A DNA stretch of 64,000 nt from Sphingobium boeckii. GTDB taxonomy: Bacteria; Pseudomonadota; Alphaproteobacteria; Sphingomonadales; Sphingomonadaceae. Each line of letters starts with the position of its first letter. The first letter of the stretch is position 1. Positions 56,586 to 64,000 of the stretch are shown piece after piece. The stretch covers positions 496,001 through 560,000 of the forward strand of contig NZ_JACIJC010000003.1 of the NCBI RefSeq assembly GCF_014199215.1, in the 5' to 3' direction. A program made the position numbers and the translations under genes. The notes under the pieces are model-generated. The model made no database searches and was not told the DNA's origin. It saw nothing but the letters and a program-made list of their open reading frames with translations.

Positions 56586-57926
56586 ATGACTCGTTCTTCC
56601 CCCAAGACTTTCCTCGTCAAATCCTTTGGCTGCCAGATGAACGTCTATGATGGCGAGCGCATGAGCGAGATGCTCGGTGCCGAGGGGATGACTCCTGCCG
56701 CAGAAGGCAGCGATCCCGATCTGGTCGTTCTCAACACCTGCCATATCCGCGAAAAAGCGGTCGATCGGATCTATTCTGATATCGGTCGCCTGCTCAAGCG
56801 TGGCGGGGAAAACCGCCCGATGATCGCGGTGGCCGGCTGCGTCGCGCAGGCCGAAGGCAGCGAGATCCAGCGCCGTGTGAAGGAGGTCGATATCGTTGTC
56901 GGCCCGCAGGCTTATCACAATCTGCCCGATATGGTCGCCCAGGTGGCCGGCGGCGGCCATGCGCTTGATACCAACATGCCGCTGCTCTCGAAATTCGATG
57001 CGCTGCCCCGCCGCGCGCGCAAGCAGGGGCCAAGCGCCTTCCTCACCGTGCAGGAAGGCTGCGATAAATTCTGCACCTATTGCGTCGTGCCCTATACCCG
57101 CGGCGCGGAAATCAGCCGCCCGTGGAGCGCGATCGTCGATGAAGCCAAGGCGCTGGTCGATGCGGGCGCGAAAGAAATCACGCTGCTCGGCCAGAACGTC
57201 AATGCCTGGACGGGTGAGGATGCCAAGGGCACGCAGCAGGGTCTCGACGGCCTGATCCGCGCGCTCGATCGCATGACCGGGTTGGAGCGCATCCGCTACA
57301 CCACCAGCCATCCCAATGACATGACCGAAGCGCTGATTCAGGCGCATGGTGAGGTCGAGACGCTGATGCCGTTCCTGCATCTGCCGGTGCAATCGGGCAG
57401 CGATCCGATCCTGAAGGCGATGAACCGCAGTCACACGGTCGAAAGCTATCTCAAGATCATCGATCGCGTTCGCGCCGTTCGCCCCGATATCGCGGTGTCG
57501 GGCGATTTCATCGTCGGCTTCCCCGGCGAAAGCGATGCGGATTTCGAGGCCACGCTCCAGATCATCCGCGACGTGGATTATGCGCTTGCCTTCTCGTTCA
57601 AATATTCGCCGCGCCCCGGCACGCCGGCGGCGGGCATGGCGGATCAGATTCCGCTCCCGGTTATGGACGAAAGGCTTCAGGCGCTTCAGGCTTTGCTCAA
57701 TGAGCAGCAGCACGCCTTCAACATGCGCAGCCTTGGAATGCGCACGACCTTGCTTCTGGAACGCGCGGGCAAATTGCCCGGCCAGCTCATCGGCAAATCG
57801 CCATGGCTGCAATCGATTCATGTTATTGCCGAAGGCGCAGCAATAGGCGACATGATAGAGGTCGAGATCATCTCGGCGGGGCCAAATAGTCTTGGAGGCG
57901 CAATGCTTGAAATGGCGGTCGCATAA
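56586..57926 (+). CDS. miaB: tRNA-2-methylthio-N6-dimethylallyladenosine synthase
   Basis: 446-residue radical SAM methylthiotransferase. N-terminal cluster Cys16 (FGCQMN), Cys52 (NTCHIRE) and Cys85 (AGCVAQAEG) plus the radical SAM CDKFCTYC (159, 163, 166) and a C-terminal TRAM domain (RAGKLPGQLIG). It modifies A37 of UNN-decoding tRNAs. The stop overlaps the phoH start (TAATG). Confidence 0.95.
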   Translation: MTRSSPKTFLVKSFGCQMNVYDGERMSEMLGAEGMTPAAEGSDPDLVVLNTCHIREKAVDRIYSDIGRLLKRGGENRPMIAVAGCVAQAEGSEIQRRVKEVDIVVGPQAYHNLPDMVAQVAGGGHALDTNMPLLSKFDALPRRARKQGPSAFLTVQEGCDKFCTYCVVPYTRGAEISRPWSAIVDEAKALVDAGAKEITLLGQNVNAWTGEDAKGTQQGLDGLIRALDRMTGLERIRYTTSHPNDMTEALIQAHGEVETLMPFLHLPVQSGSDPILKAMNRSHTVESYLKIIDRVRAVRPDIAVSGDFIVGFPGESDADFEATLQIIRDVDYALAFSFKYSPRPGTPAAGMADQIPLPVMDERLQALQALLNEQQHAFNMRSLGMRTTLLLERAGKLPGQLIGKSPWLQSIHVIAEGAAIGDMIEVEIISAGPNSLGGAMLEMAVA

Positions 57927-58924
57927 TGGCGAAAAAAGCGGAACAGGCCCAGCCCGGCCAAAAAGCCCGGCTGGAGATCGTGTTCGATAGGCCCCAATTG
58001 CTCGGGCGCCTGTTCGGCGAATATGACCAGAATCTGGTCGCCATCGAAAACCGGCTTGGCGTCTACATCGCCGCGCGCGGCAACAAGCTCCAGATCGAGG
58101 GCGAGGCCGAAGCCGCCGCCCGCGCCCGCGATGTTCTGAGCGGCCTCTATAACAAGATCGTCCATGGACAGGATATCGATACCGGTGCGGTCGAAGCCGT
58201 CATCGCCATGTCCGCCGAGCCGACGCTGACCGGCATCATCCGCGCGGATATCTCCCAGCCACCCGAAGTGATGATCCGCACGCGCAAGAAGACGATCGTT
58301 CCGCGCTCCAACACCCAGATCAATTACATGCGCGCGCTCGATCGGGACGATGTGATCTTCGCGCTCGGCCCCGCGGGCACAGGCAAGACCTATCTTGCCG
58401 TGGCGCAGGCCGTGAGTCAGCTCATCCACGGTTCGGTGGACAAGCTCATCCTTTCCCGCCCCGCAGTGGAAGCGGGCGAGCGGCTGGGCTTTTTGCCGGG
58501 GGATATGAAGGAGAAGGTCGATCCCTATCTCCGCCCGATCTACGATGCGCTGCACGATACGCTTCCCGTGGAGCAGGTCGAACGGCGCATCGCGAGTGGC
58601 GAGATCGAGATCGCGCCTCTGGCCTTCATGCGCGGCCGCACGCTGGCGAATGCGTTTATCGTGCTGGACGAAGCACAGAATACCACGATCGCGCAGATGA
58701 AGATGTTCCTCACCCGCTTTGGCGAAAACAGCCGTATGGTCATTTGCGGCGATCCCAAGCAGGTCGATCTGCCGCAGCCGGGTTCTTCGGGACTGGCAGA
58801 CGCGGTGTCGCGTCTGGCCGGAGTCGAGGGCATTTCGACGATCACATTCAACATCGCCGATGTCGTGCGCCACCCGATCGTCGGCCGGATCGTCGAAGCC
58901 TATGAGGGGCCGGATGCGAAATAG
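57926..58924 (+). CDS. phoH: PhoH-family ATPase
   Basis: 332 residues. Walker A GPAGTGKTYLA (148-158), RPAVEAGERLGFLPGDM and Walker B FIVLDEAQNTT, with SGLADAV near the end. PhoH-like proteins couple to YbeY and RNA metabolism. It is translationally coupled to miaB (TAATG) and precedes ybeY after a family A repeat. Confidence 0.93.
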   Translation: MAKKAEQAQPGQKARLEIVFDRPQLLGRLFGEYDQNLVAIENRLGVYIAARGNKLQIEGEAEAAARARDVLSGLYNKIVHGQDIDTGAVEAVIAMSAEPTLTGIIRADISQPPEVMIRTRKKTIVPRSNTQINYMRALDRDDVIFALGPAGTGKTYLAVAQAVSQLIHGSVDKLILSRPAVEAGERLGFLPGDMKEKVDPYLRPIYDALHDTLPVEQVERRIASGEIEIAPLAFMRGRTLANAFIVLDEAQNTTIAQMKMFLTRFGENSRMVICGDPKQVDLPQPGSSGLADAVSRLAGVEGISTITFNIADVVRHPIVGRIVEAYEGPDAK

Positions 58925-58942
58925 CGTCAGCCGCTCTTACAA

Positions 58943-59032
58943 GCCGTTCGGGCTGAGCCTGTCGAAGTCTCTTCCTTTCTCCTTTCTCATCGCCAAGAAG
59001 GAAAGGGCTTCGACAAGCTCAGCCCTAACGGC
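58943..59032. repeat. Palindromic repeat family A, copy 3 (phoH-ybeY spacer)
   Basis: GCCGTTCGGGCTGAGCCTGT plus CGAAG, then CTTCGACAAGCTCAGCCCTA plus ACGGC, with an inner CTTTCT/AGAAGG-type loop. It lies inside the gene run between phoH and ybeY, 18 bases after the phoH stop. Confidence 0.88.
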
Positions 59033-59064
59033 TTTTGACCATCGAACATTAGGTTGGATTTTCC

Positions 59065-59568
59065 ATGCTTGATATCGCTGTGCAGGCCGGCCCCGACTGG
59101 AGCGCAGACGAGGATTGGGAGGCGATCGGCACCAAGGCGGTGACCCTGGCGCTCGAACACAGTCTCCATGCCGATTGGCTCACCCGCGCGCTCTGCATCG
59201 AGGTCGCGATCCGCCTGACCGACGATGAGGAGGTGCGCAGCCTCAACGCCCAATATCGCGGCAAGGATGCGCCCACCAATGTGTTGAGCTTTCCGATGGT
59301 CCAGCCGGACCTGCTCGATTCGCTTGCGAATACCGATGATGGCGAGGCGTTGCTGGGCGATATCGTGCTCGCGCATCGCGTCTGCGTGCGCGAGGCCGAA
59401 GAAAAAGGCATCAGCGTCACCGATCATGCCACGCATCTGATTGTGCACGGCACCTTCCATTTGCTAGGCTATGATCATCAGGGAGAGGCGGAAGCCGAAG
59501 CGATGGAAGCACTGGAGACCCAGGCGCTGGCATCGATCGGGCTCGCCGACCCCTACAACAGGGACTGA
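59065..59568 (+). CDS. ybeY: Endoribonuclease YbeY
   Basis: 167 residues. The zinc site HGTFHLLGYDH (His128, His132, His138) and KDAPTNVLSFP are diagnostic. YbeY processes 16S rRNA 3' ends and aids ribosome quality control. It is followed by corC after 11 bases. Confidence 0.94.
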   Translation: MLDIAVQAGPDWSADEDWEAIGTKAVTLALEHSLHADWLTRALCIEVAIRLTDDEEVRSLNAQYRGKDAPTNVLSFPMVQPDLLDSLANTDDGEALLGDIVLAHRVCVREAEEKGISVTDHATHLIVHGTFHLLGYDHQGEAEAEAMEALETQALASIGLADPYNRD

Positions 59569-59579
59569 CACACAGCCTT

Positions 59580-60476
59580 ATGCCAGACGAATCCGGGAAC
59601 GGCGACAGTAGCGGCCGATTGTGGAAGGGGCTCCGCGGGCTCCTTTTCGGCAATGACGGCGAAACCTCGCTGCGCGACCAGATCGAAGAAGCGATCGAAG
59701 AGCATGAGGATGACGATGCGGAGACGGCCAAGGGAGACCTGACGCCGATCGAGCGGCAGATGCTGAAGAATCTGCTGCATTTCGGCGAACGCAACGCCGG
59801 CGACGTCTCCGTGCCGCGCGCCGATATCGTGGCCATTCCGGAAACGGCCAGCTTTCGCGAACTCGTGGCCTTGTTCGCCGAGGCGGGCCACAGCCGCCTG
59901 CCCGTTTATCAGGAAAGCCTCGATACGATCGTCGGCATGATCCACATCAAGGATGTGTTCGTGATCCTGGCCGAGGGCAAGGAAGAGCCCGACGACATTT
60001 CCTGCTTGATCCGCCAGCCGCGCTTCGTGCCCGAAACCATGGGCGTGCTCGATCTGCTCGCCGAAATGCGCACCACGCGCACCCATCTGGCCATCGTGTT
60101 CGATGAATATGACGGCACCGAGGGGCTGGTGACGATCGAGGATCTGGTCGAGGAAATCGTCGGCGATATCGAAGACGAGCATGATGACGAACCCGAAGCC
60201 ATGCTCGTTCCGCTGGAAGGCGGCATCTGGGAAGCCGATGCGCGCGCCGAGCTGGAGGATGTGGCCGAAACCATCGATCCGCACCTCGGCGAGGTGGAAG
60301 AGGATGTGGACACGATCGGCGGCCTTGCTGTCGTGCTGGCGGGGCATGTGCCGCAGCCCGGCGAAGTGCTGGTTCATGCCAGCGGCTGGAAGATCGAGAT
60401 CACGGCGGGTGACGAGCGCCGCACGACCCGCGTCAGGCTCCATCCCCCGCCGCCGCTCGTGATCGCGGATGATTAA
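59580..60476 (+). CDS. corC: CorC-type CBS-domain protein
   Basis: 298 residues without a transmembrane DUF21 part. Two CBS domains (VSVPRADIVAIPETASFRELVALF and RFVPETMGVLDLLAEM) are followed by an FAD-type CorC_HlyC transport-associated domain (about 205-295). It is the soluble HlyC/CorC form linked to divalent cation or lipid functions. It ends the plus-strand run; lnt, often next in related genomes, is not there. Confidence 0.88.
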   Translation: MPDESGNGDSSGRLWKGLRGLLFGNDGETSLRDQIEEAIEEHEDDDAETAKGDLTPIERQMLKNLLHFGERNAGDVSVPRADIVAIPETASFRELVALFAEAGHSRLPVYQESLDTIVGMIHIKDVFVILAEGKEEPDDISCLIRQPRFVPETMGVLDLLAEMRTTRTHLAIVFDEYDGTEGLVTIEDLVEEIVGDIEDEHDDEPEAMLVPLEGGIWEADARAELEDVAETIDPHLGEVEEDVDTIGGLAVVLAGHVPQPGEVLVHASGWKIEITAGDERRTTRVRLHPPPPLVIADD

Positions 60477-60554
60477 TTTCAATCGGTAAAGCGATCCGTT
60501 CAACCCCCAAAGGTGAACGGACCCCGCGCTGGCCCAATAGGCTGGCGCACCATG

Positions 60555-60587
60555 GCCGCCGGACCGGTCACTTCCCGGTCCGGCGGC
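60555..60587. terminator. Bidirectional hairpin terminator between corC and the OmpA gene
   Basis: GCCGCCGGACCGG and CCGGTCCGGCGGC are perfect 13-base arms with a 7-base loop. It stands between convergent genes. No long T-run is present on either side. Confidence 0.75.
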
Positions 60588-60613
60588 ATTAGTAATGTGC
60601 GAAGCCTATTGGC

Positions 60614-61504
60614 TCAATTCAAAGCGCTCAATTCAACGTCGTCGACGCTCTTGCTCACCAGGATATTGACGGCAACGCGGCGATTCTGGGCCTTGCCTTC
60701 GGCCGTCTCATTGTCCGCGAGCGGGTCCGCTTCGGCCATACCGGTCGGGGTCAGCATACGATAGGGTTTCCAGCCGCACGCCTGTTGAAGGTAATTGATC
60801 ACCCGGCTGGCACGCTTCTCGCTCAGTTCCTGATTGAGCTCCTCGCTTCCCACAGAATCGGTGTAACCGACCACCAGCATCAAAGCGTTTTCCTGGCCCT
60901 CGGCCGACGACGCGGTCTGGCAGAGGTTGGCCTTGTCCTCGGCGGACAGCACTGCCTTGCCCGTATCGAAATGCACGTTCGTCGTGCTCTTGATGTTATA
61001 TTTGTCGATATCGGCCATGCGGCCGCGCAGCGCTTCGGTGGCCGCGGTCTGTTCCTCAAACCGCTGGTCGGTCGCGTTGCGGATCATGGACGCGGTCTTG
61101 AGGTCGGTCTTCTTGAAATCGATTTGCTTTGCCAGCAATTCACCACCCGGTTGCGCATCGCCCGGCTGCAAGGTCTTGATGGTCACCGGGATCCCGTTGA
61201 GCAGCGAATCCTCGGCAAGCTTGCTGCGCCCGCTGAACAGGCCACCGCCGGCCCGGATCTTCGTATCATCGTTGATGGCGATAATCGTGCTGGTGCCGTC
61301 GGCGCTCCTGATTTTCAGACGGTCCTCATTGCGCGCGGCAATGACGCCTTTGATTTCTGGCCCCGCGATCATCGCGGGCGCGTTGACGGTGATACCGGTT
61401 TCGGACGGATCCTGCTGCTGCTCCTGCGCAGACAGATTGGCTGCAGGCATGGCCAGCACGGCAAGCATTAAGGCAATTGTGGGCCTTTTGGAAATGACAC
61501 GCAT
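60614..61504 (-). CDS. OmpA-family outer membrane protein with an N-terminal DUF5666-like segment
   Basis: 296 residues. A signal peptide (1-26, LSA-QE) is followed by a beta-rich segment (GVIAARNEDRLKIRSADG, about 50-140) and a C-terminal OmpA peptidoglycan-binding domain (VHFDTGKAVLSAEDKANL, VVGYTDSVGSEELNQELSEKRA, about 190-290). The N-terminal part resembles DUF5666-type repeats, which is a weak assignment. It divergently faces the GT2 triplet. Confidence 0.82.
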   Translation of the reverse strand: MRVISKRPTIALMLAVLAMPAANLSAQEQQQDPSETGITVNAPAMIAGPEIKGVIAARNEDRLKIRSADGTSTIIAINDDTKIRAGGGLFSGRSKLAEDSLLNGIPVTIKTLQPGDAQPGGELLAKQIDFKKTDLKTASMIRNATDQRFEEQTAATEALRGRMADIDKYNIKSTTNVHFDTGKAVLSAEDKANLCQTASSAEGQENALMLVVGYTDSVGSEELNQELSEKRASRVINYLQQACGWKPYRMLTPTGMAEADPLADNETAEGKAQNRRVAVNILVSKSVDDVELSALN

Positions 61505-61736
61505 ATCGCGACTCCTCTAATTCTGTCCCCCGACGAGACTGCCTGTTCAGTTGAACCTTGCTGGCAGATGAACGAAAGTCCCATGGCCATCCGCCGAGCG
61601 AACAATCGAGCACCCTGTGCGACGAACCGAAATTAACCATGTTTGCGGACCGGTATCCGGGCGCGTGCTGCCCCATCCGACGATGCGCGAATCCCACACG
61701 ACCTTGCCGCCTCGCATCACCACGCTAAACATCCTT
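61505..61736. other. Divergent intergenic region between the OmpA gene and the GT2 triplet
   Basis: 232 bases with no supported gene. An open frame on the plus strand extends to 61617 in phase with the first GT2, but lacks similarity to its paralogs. It probably contains both promoters; no clear elements could be assigned. Confidence 0.4.
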
Positions 61737-62534
61737 ATGGGCGACCCAATAGCCACCATCCGCCTCGCCCCCGGCCAGCCGCCGCAGACCGGCACATTTT
61801 CGCCCGATCTCCCGACCGATGGCCCGCTCATCTCGTGTCTGATGGTCACACGCGGGCACGTCTTTCCCGCGAGCTTCGCGATCCGATGCTATCAGCGCCA
61901 GAGCTACCGGGACCGCGAACTCGTCATCGTCTGCGATCGGCCCGATAGCGCCGTTGCCATGCTCGTCGCCCGGCTCGATGATCCCTCCATCCGCCTGATC
62001 GAAACCGCGCCGGCATCTCTTGGGGAACTCCGCAATGTCTCGGTTGCCCATGCGCGCGGTGCGCTGCTCTGCCAGTGGGACGATGACGATCTCTACGCGC
62101 CAGACCGGCTGGCCGTGCAGGCCGCTGCCCTGAAGGCGCATGATGTGGTCGCGGTCTTCCTCGAACGCTGGCTGATCTGGTGGCCGGAACGGCGCGCCTT
62201 GGCCGCATCGGGGCGACGGACATGGGAGGGCAGTATGCTCGCGCGCCGCGAGGCCGTGCCCGCCTATCCAGCACAGGCGCTGGCCGAAGATCAGGTGACC
62301 GTCGAACGGCTCTGCGCTATCCGCCCCGTGCTGCTCATCGACCGGCCCCACGTCTATTGCTATGTCGTCCACGGCCGCAACAGCTATGACGAGGCGCATT
62401 TCGAGACGATGATGGGCTGGGCCTCCAATATCGCTGCACTGGATCGTTATGACGCCGATCTCAAGGCGCTCTCATCGGACTTTCCCTTTGCAGATTACGA
62501 GGATGCGCGCGCAGCCAGAGACAGTGCGGCATGA
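61737..62534 (+). CDS. Family 2 glycosyltransferase, paralog 1 of 3
   Basis: 265 residues, soluble. SCLMVTRGHVFPASFAIRCY (33-52), YRDRELVIVCDRP, DPSIRLIETAPASLGELRN, QWDDDDLYAPDR (DDDD at 115-118, metal and nucleotide site), WWPERRALAASGRR and WEGSMLARREAVP are shared with the two genes that follow. The ATG at 61737 matches the paralog starts; no strong ribosome binding site is seen. The stop overlaps the next ATG (ATGA). Donor and acceptor unknown. Confidence 0.82.
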   Translation: MGDPIATIRLAPGQPPQTGTFSPDLPTDGPLISCLMVTRGHVFPASFAIRCYQRQSYRDRELVIVCDRPDSAVAMLVARLDDPSIRLIETAPASLGELRNVSVAHARGALLCQWDDDDLYAPDRLAVQAAALKAHDVVAVFLERWLIWWPERRALAASGRRTWEGSMLARREAVPAYPAQALAEDQVTVERLCAIRPVLLIDRPHVYCYVVHGRNSYDEAHFETMMGWASNIAALDRYDADLKALSSDFPFADYEDARAARDSAA

Positions 62535-63328
62535 CCCGTGCGCTCGAGATGCTGCTGCACGATCCCGATGGGCGCCGCCAGGCCGCAACACTGAATGTGA
62601 CGCCCGGCCTCAGCGTTTCGGGGGCTAAGGTCTCGTGCCTGATGATATCGCGCGGCCGACGCCTTCCTGCCGAACATGCGATCGCCTGCTATCGTCGCCA
62701 GACCTATCCGGAGCGCGAACTGGTAATCGTCTCCGCAGCGCTCGACGATGAACTGGCGGCGCTGGTGGCGGAGATTGGCGATCCCAGCATCCGCCTGATC
62801 CGGGCTGCGCCCGCCACGCTCGGCGAGTTGCGCAATATCAGCGTGGCCCATGCGACGGGCGATCTGATCTGCCAATGGGATGATGATGATCTGTCCGCGC
62901 CGGACCGGATCGCGCTGATGGCGGCTGCATTGGGCGGAAGCCAGGCAATGGCCTGCTTCCTTGGCACGCTCACCTTGTGGTGGCCGGATCGGCGTCGGCT
63001 GGCGTCGTCGGGGGCGCGCATCTGGGAAAATACCATGCTCGTGCGGCGGGAAGCGCTCCCGATCTATGCGGCCCTTGATCTGCGCGAAGATACGGGCGTG
63101 GGCGCGATGATCCGCGCGCACCACCGGATCACATTGCTCGCAGCGCCGGAAAGTTATGCCTATATCTATCACGGCGCGAACGCCTGGGACGCGGGCCATT
63201 TCGGTGAATTGTTCGACAATGCACGCTTGACCGTGGCGGACGCCGATTATGACGCCGAGATCGCGGCGCTGGGCGCGACCATGCCGCTGGCGGCTTATGC
63301 CGCAGACCTCACCCGCCGCATCCCATGA
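62531..63328 (+). CDS. Family 2 glycosyltransferase, paralog 2 of 3
   Basis: 265 residues with the same block order as its neighbours: SCLMISRGRRLPAEHAIACY, ERELVIVSAA, DPSIRLIRAAPATLGELRN, QWDDDDLSAPDR (DDDD at 117-120) and WWPDRRRLASSGARIWENTM. It lacks membrane helices. It overlaps paralog 1 and paralog 3 by ATGA junctions, so all three are translated as a chain. Role unknown; a surface or secreted glycan is likely. Confidence 0.85.
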   Translation: MTRALEMLLHDPDGRRQAATLNVTPGLSVSGAKVSCLMISRGRRLPAEHAIACYRRQTYPERELVIVSAALDDELAALVAEIGDPSIRLIRAAPATLGELRNISVAHATGDLICQWDDDDLSAPDRIALMAAALGGSQAMACFLGTLTLWWPDRRRLASSGARIWENTMLVRREALPIYAALDLREDTGVGAMIRAHHRITLLAAPESYAYIYHGANAWDAGHFGELFDNARLTVADADYDAEIAALGATMPLAAYAADLTRRIP

Positions 63329-64000
63329 TATCGGGATGGCCGATGCGGATCGTCCATCCCGATGGCATGGTGCGCTATGGCACGCTGGCTTCACGACCAA
63401 GCGCGTCAACGCAAGGCCCGCTCGTCTCCTGCCTGATGGTGTCGCGCGGGGACCGCTTTCCGGCAGAACATGCGATCCGCTGCTATCGTCAGCAAAGCTA
63501 TACGAACCGTGAACTGGTGATCGTCACCACCGCGAAGAACAGTGCGGTGAGCGCGCTGGTGACGGAGATCGCCGATCCCTCCATCCGCTATATCGAGGTG
63601 ACCGCCCCCACGCTTGGTGAATTGCGCAACGCCAGCGTCGCCCATGCACGCGGCAGCCTGATCGCGCATTGGGATGATGATGATCTGCACCATCCCGAGC
63701 GGCTGACGCACCAGATCGCTGCGCTTACCCAGACGGGTGCCAAGGCCTGCTTCCTCGAACGCATTCTGCTCTGGTGGCCCGCCCGCCGCCTGTTGAAGAC
63801 CGGCCATGCCCGCATGTGGGAAGGCTCGATGATCGCGCATCGCGCCATCGTGCCCGTCTATCCCGCCCGCCCCCGCGAGGAGGATCTGTTCGTGGCGGAC
63901 GCGATCGCGCGGCTGCATCCGGTCACAGCGCTCGATTGGGCGGAAGGCTATTGCTACGCGGTGCATGGCGGCAACACCAATCAGGCGCCGCATTTCGCCT
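63325..64000 (+). CDS. Family 2 glycosyltransferase, paralog 3 of 3, cut by the right edge
   Basis: About 225 residues are visible with no stop before the window ends. SCLMVSRGDRFPAEHAIRCY, NRELVIVTTAKN, DPSIRYIEVTAPTLGELRN, HWDDDDLHHPER, WWPARRLLKTGHARMWEGSM and EEDLFVADAIARL match paralogs 1 and 2 in order. It starts at an ATG that overlaps the paralog 2 stop. More copies could lie to the right. Confidence 0.85.
   Translation, partial: MISGWPMRIVHPDGMVRYGTLASRPSASTQGPLVSCLMVSRGDRFPAEHAIRCYRQQSYTNRELVIVTTAKNSAVSALVTEIADPSIRYIEVTAPTLGELRNASVAHARGSLIAHWDDDDLHHPERLTHQIAALTQTGAKACFLERILLWWPARRLLKTGHARMWEGSMIAHRAIVPVYPARPREEDLFVADAIARLHPVTALDWAEGYCYAVHGGNTNQAPHFA

Noticed and set aside
55455-57821. 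Open frame of 788 codons on the minus strand opposite fur, plsC and miaB
   Set aside because: It spans three well-supported genes on the other strand and has shadow-like composition.
61617-61736. Longer N-terminus of GT2 paralog 1
   Set aside because: The extra 40 residues have no counterpart in the two paralogs, and the start at 61737 gives the same length as paralog 2.

Overview
The window looks like chromosomal DNA of a GC-rich alphaproteobacterium of the Sphingomonadales (Sphingomonas, Sphingobium, Sphingopyxis or a close relative). The support is a 2-oxoglutarate dehydrogenase operon starting at mdh and sucD without sucC, the order tsaB-rimI-mucR-fur-plsC-miaB-phoH-ybeY-corC, a PEP-CTERM protein of the PEPxxWAMM type, a gene-transfer-agent style holin and endolysin pair, and short palindromic repeats typed in the sphingomonads (GAGCCTGTCGAA, TCATTCCCGCG and GTCGAGGGACG families). 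The genus cannot be fixed from sequence alone.

Layout. 1-12418, nearly all minus strand: central carbon metabolism read right to left as sdhB, a thioesterase, zapE, a GT2-GtrA glycosyltransferase, mdh, sucD, sucA, sucB, a DUF1877 gene, lpdA and a lipoprotein cut by the left edge. 12502-19721: an accessory block with a cell-surface phosphopolymer or glycan module (two nucleotidyltransferases, a two-part CDP-alcohol phosphotransferase, a HIT protein, a CDP-glycerol glycerophosphotransferase-like enzyme, a flippase), a secreted protein and a BrnT/BrnA toxin-antitoxin pair. 19769-22355: sdhC-sdhD-sdhA, so the accessory block separates sdhB from the other succinate dehydrogenase genes. 22503-26310: a globin-type soluble chemoreceptor, an SDR, prmA and a tandem PilZ protein. 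26456-32010, minus: bamD-recN-ligA with a PEP-CTERM gene between recN and ligA. 32148-34567: a mannose-6-phosphate isomerase, a GT4 and an Mth938-like protein. 34564-37637: yajC-secD-secF. 37836-39063: tRNA-Pro(GGG) followed by a GH108 endolysin and a GTA-type holin. 39163-47729: ABC-F, a response regulator, hslVU, two small enzymes or folds and a large M16 peptidase. 48022-52275: RhlE-type helicase, glutamine amidotransferase, PAS protein and an M20 peptidase. 52456-60476: one long plus-strand housekeeping run from nfu to corC. 60614-64000: an OmpA-family protein and three tandem paralogous GT2 genes, the last cut by the right edge.

The genes form three functional groups. The left third holds most of the oxidative half of the TCA cycle (succinate dehydrogenase, malate dehydrogenase, 2-oxoglutarate dehydrogenase and half of succinyl-CoA ligase). 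The surface module at 12.5-18.5 kb, the GT4 and mannose isomerase at 32-34 kb and the GT2 triplet at 61.7-64 kb point to an elaborate cell surface. The right part covers translation, RNA and iron-sulfur maintenance.

The most unusual points are a palindromic intergenic repeat apparently captured in frame inside ligA, the CDP-activated surface-polymer module splitting the sdh genes, the translationally coupled GT2 triplet with a shared WDDDDL/WWP signature, a probable CTG start overlapping the secF stop, and the GTA-like lysis pair beside a tRNA gene. All product names rest on recognised motifs and family resemblance; no database search was possible.
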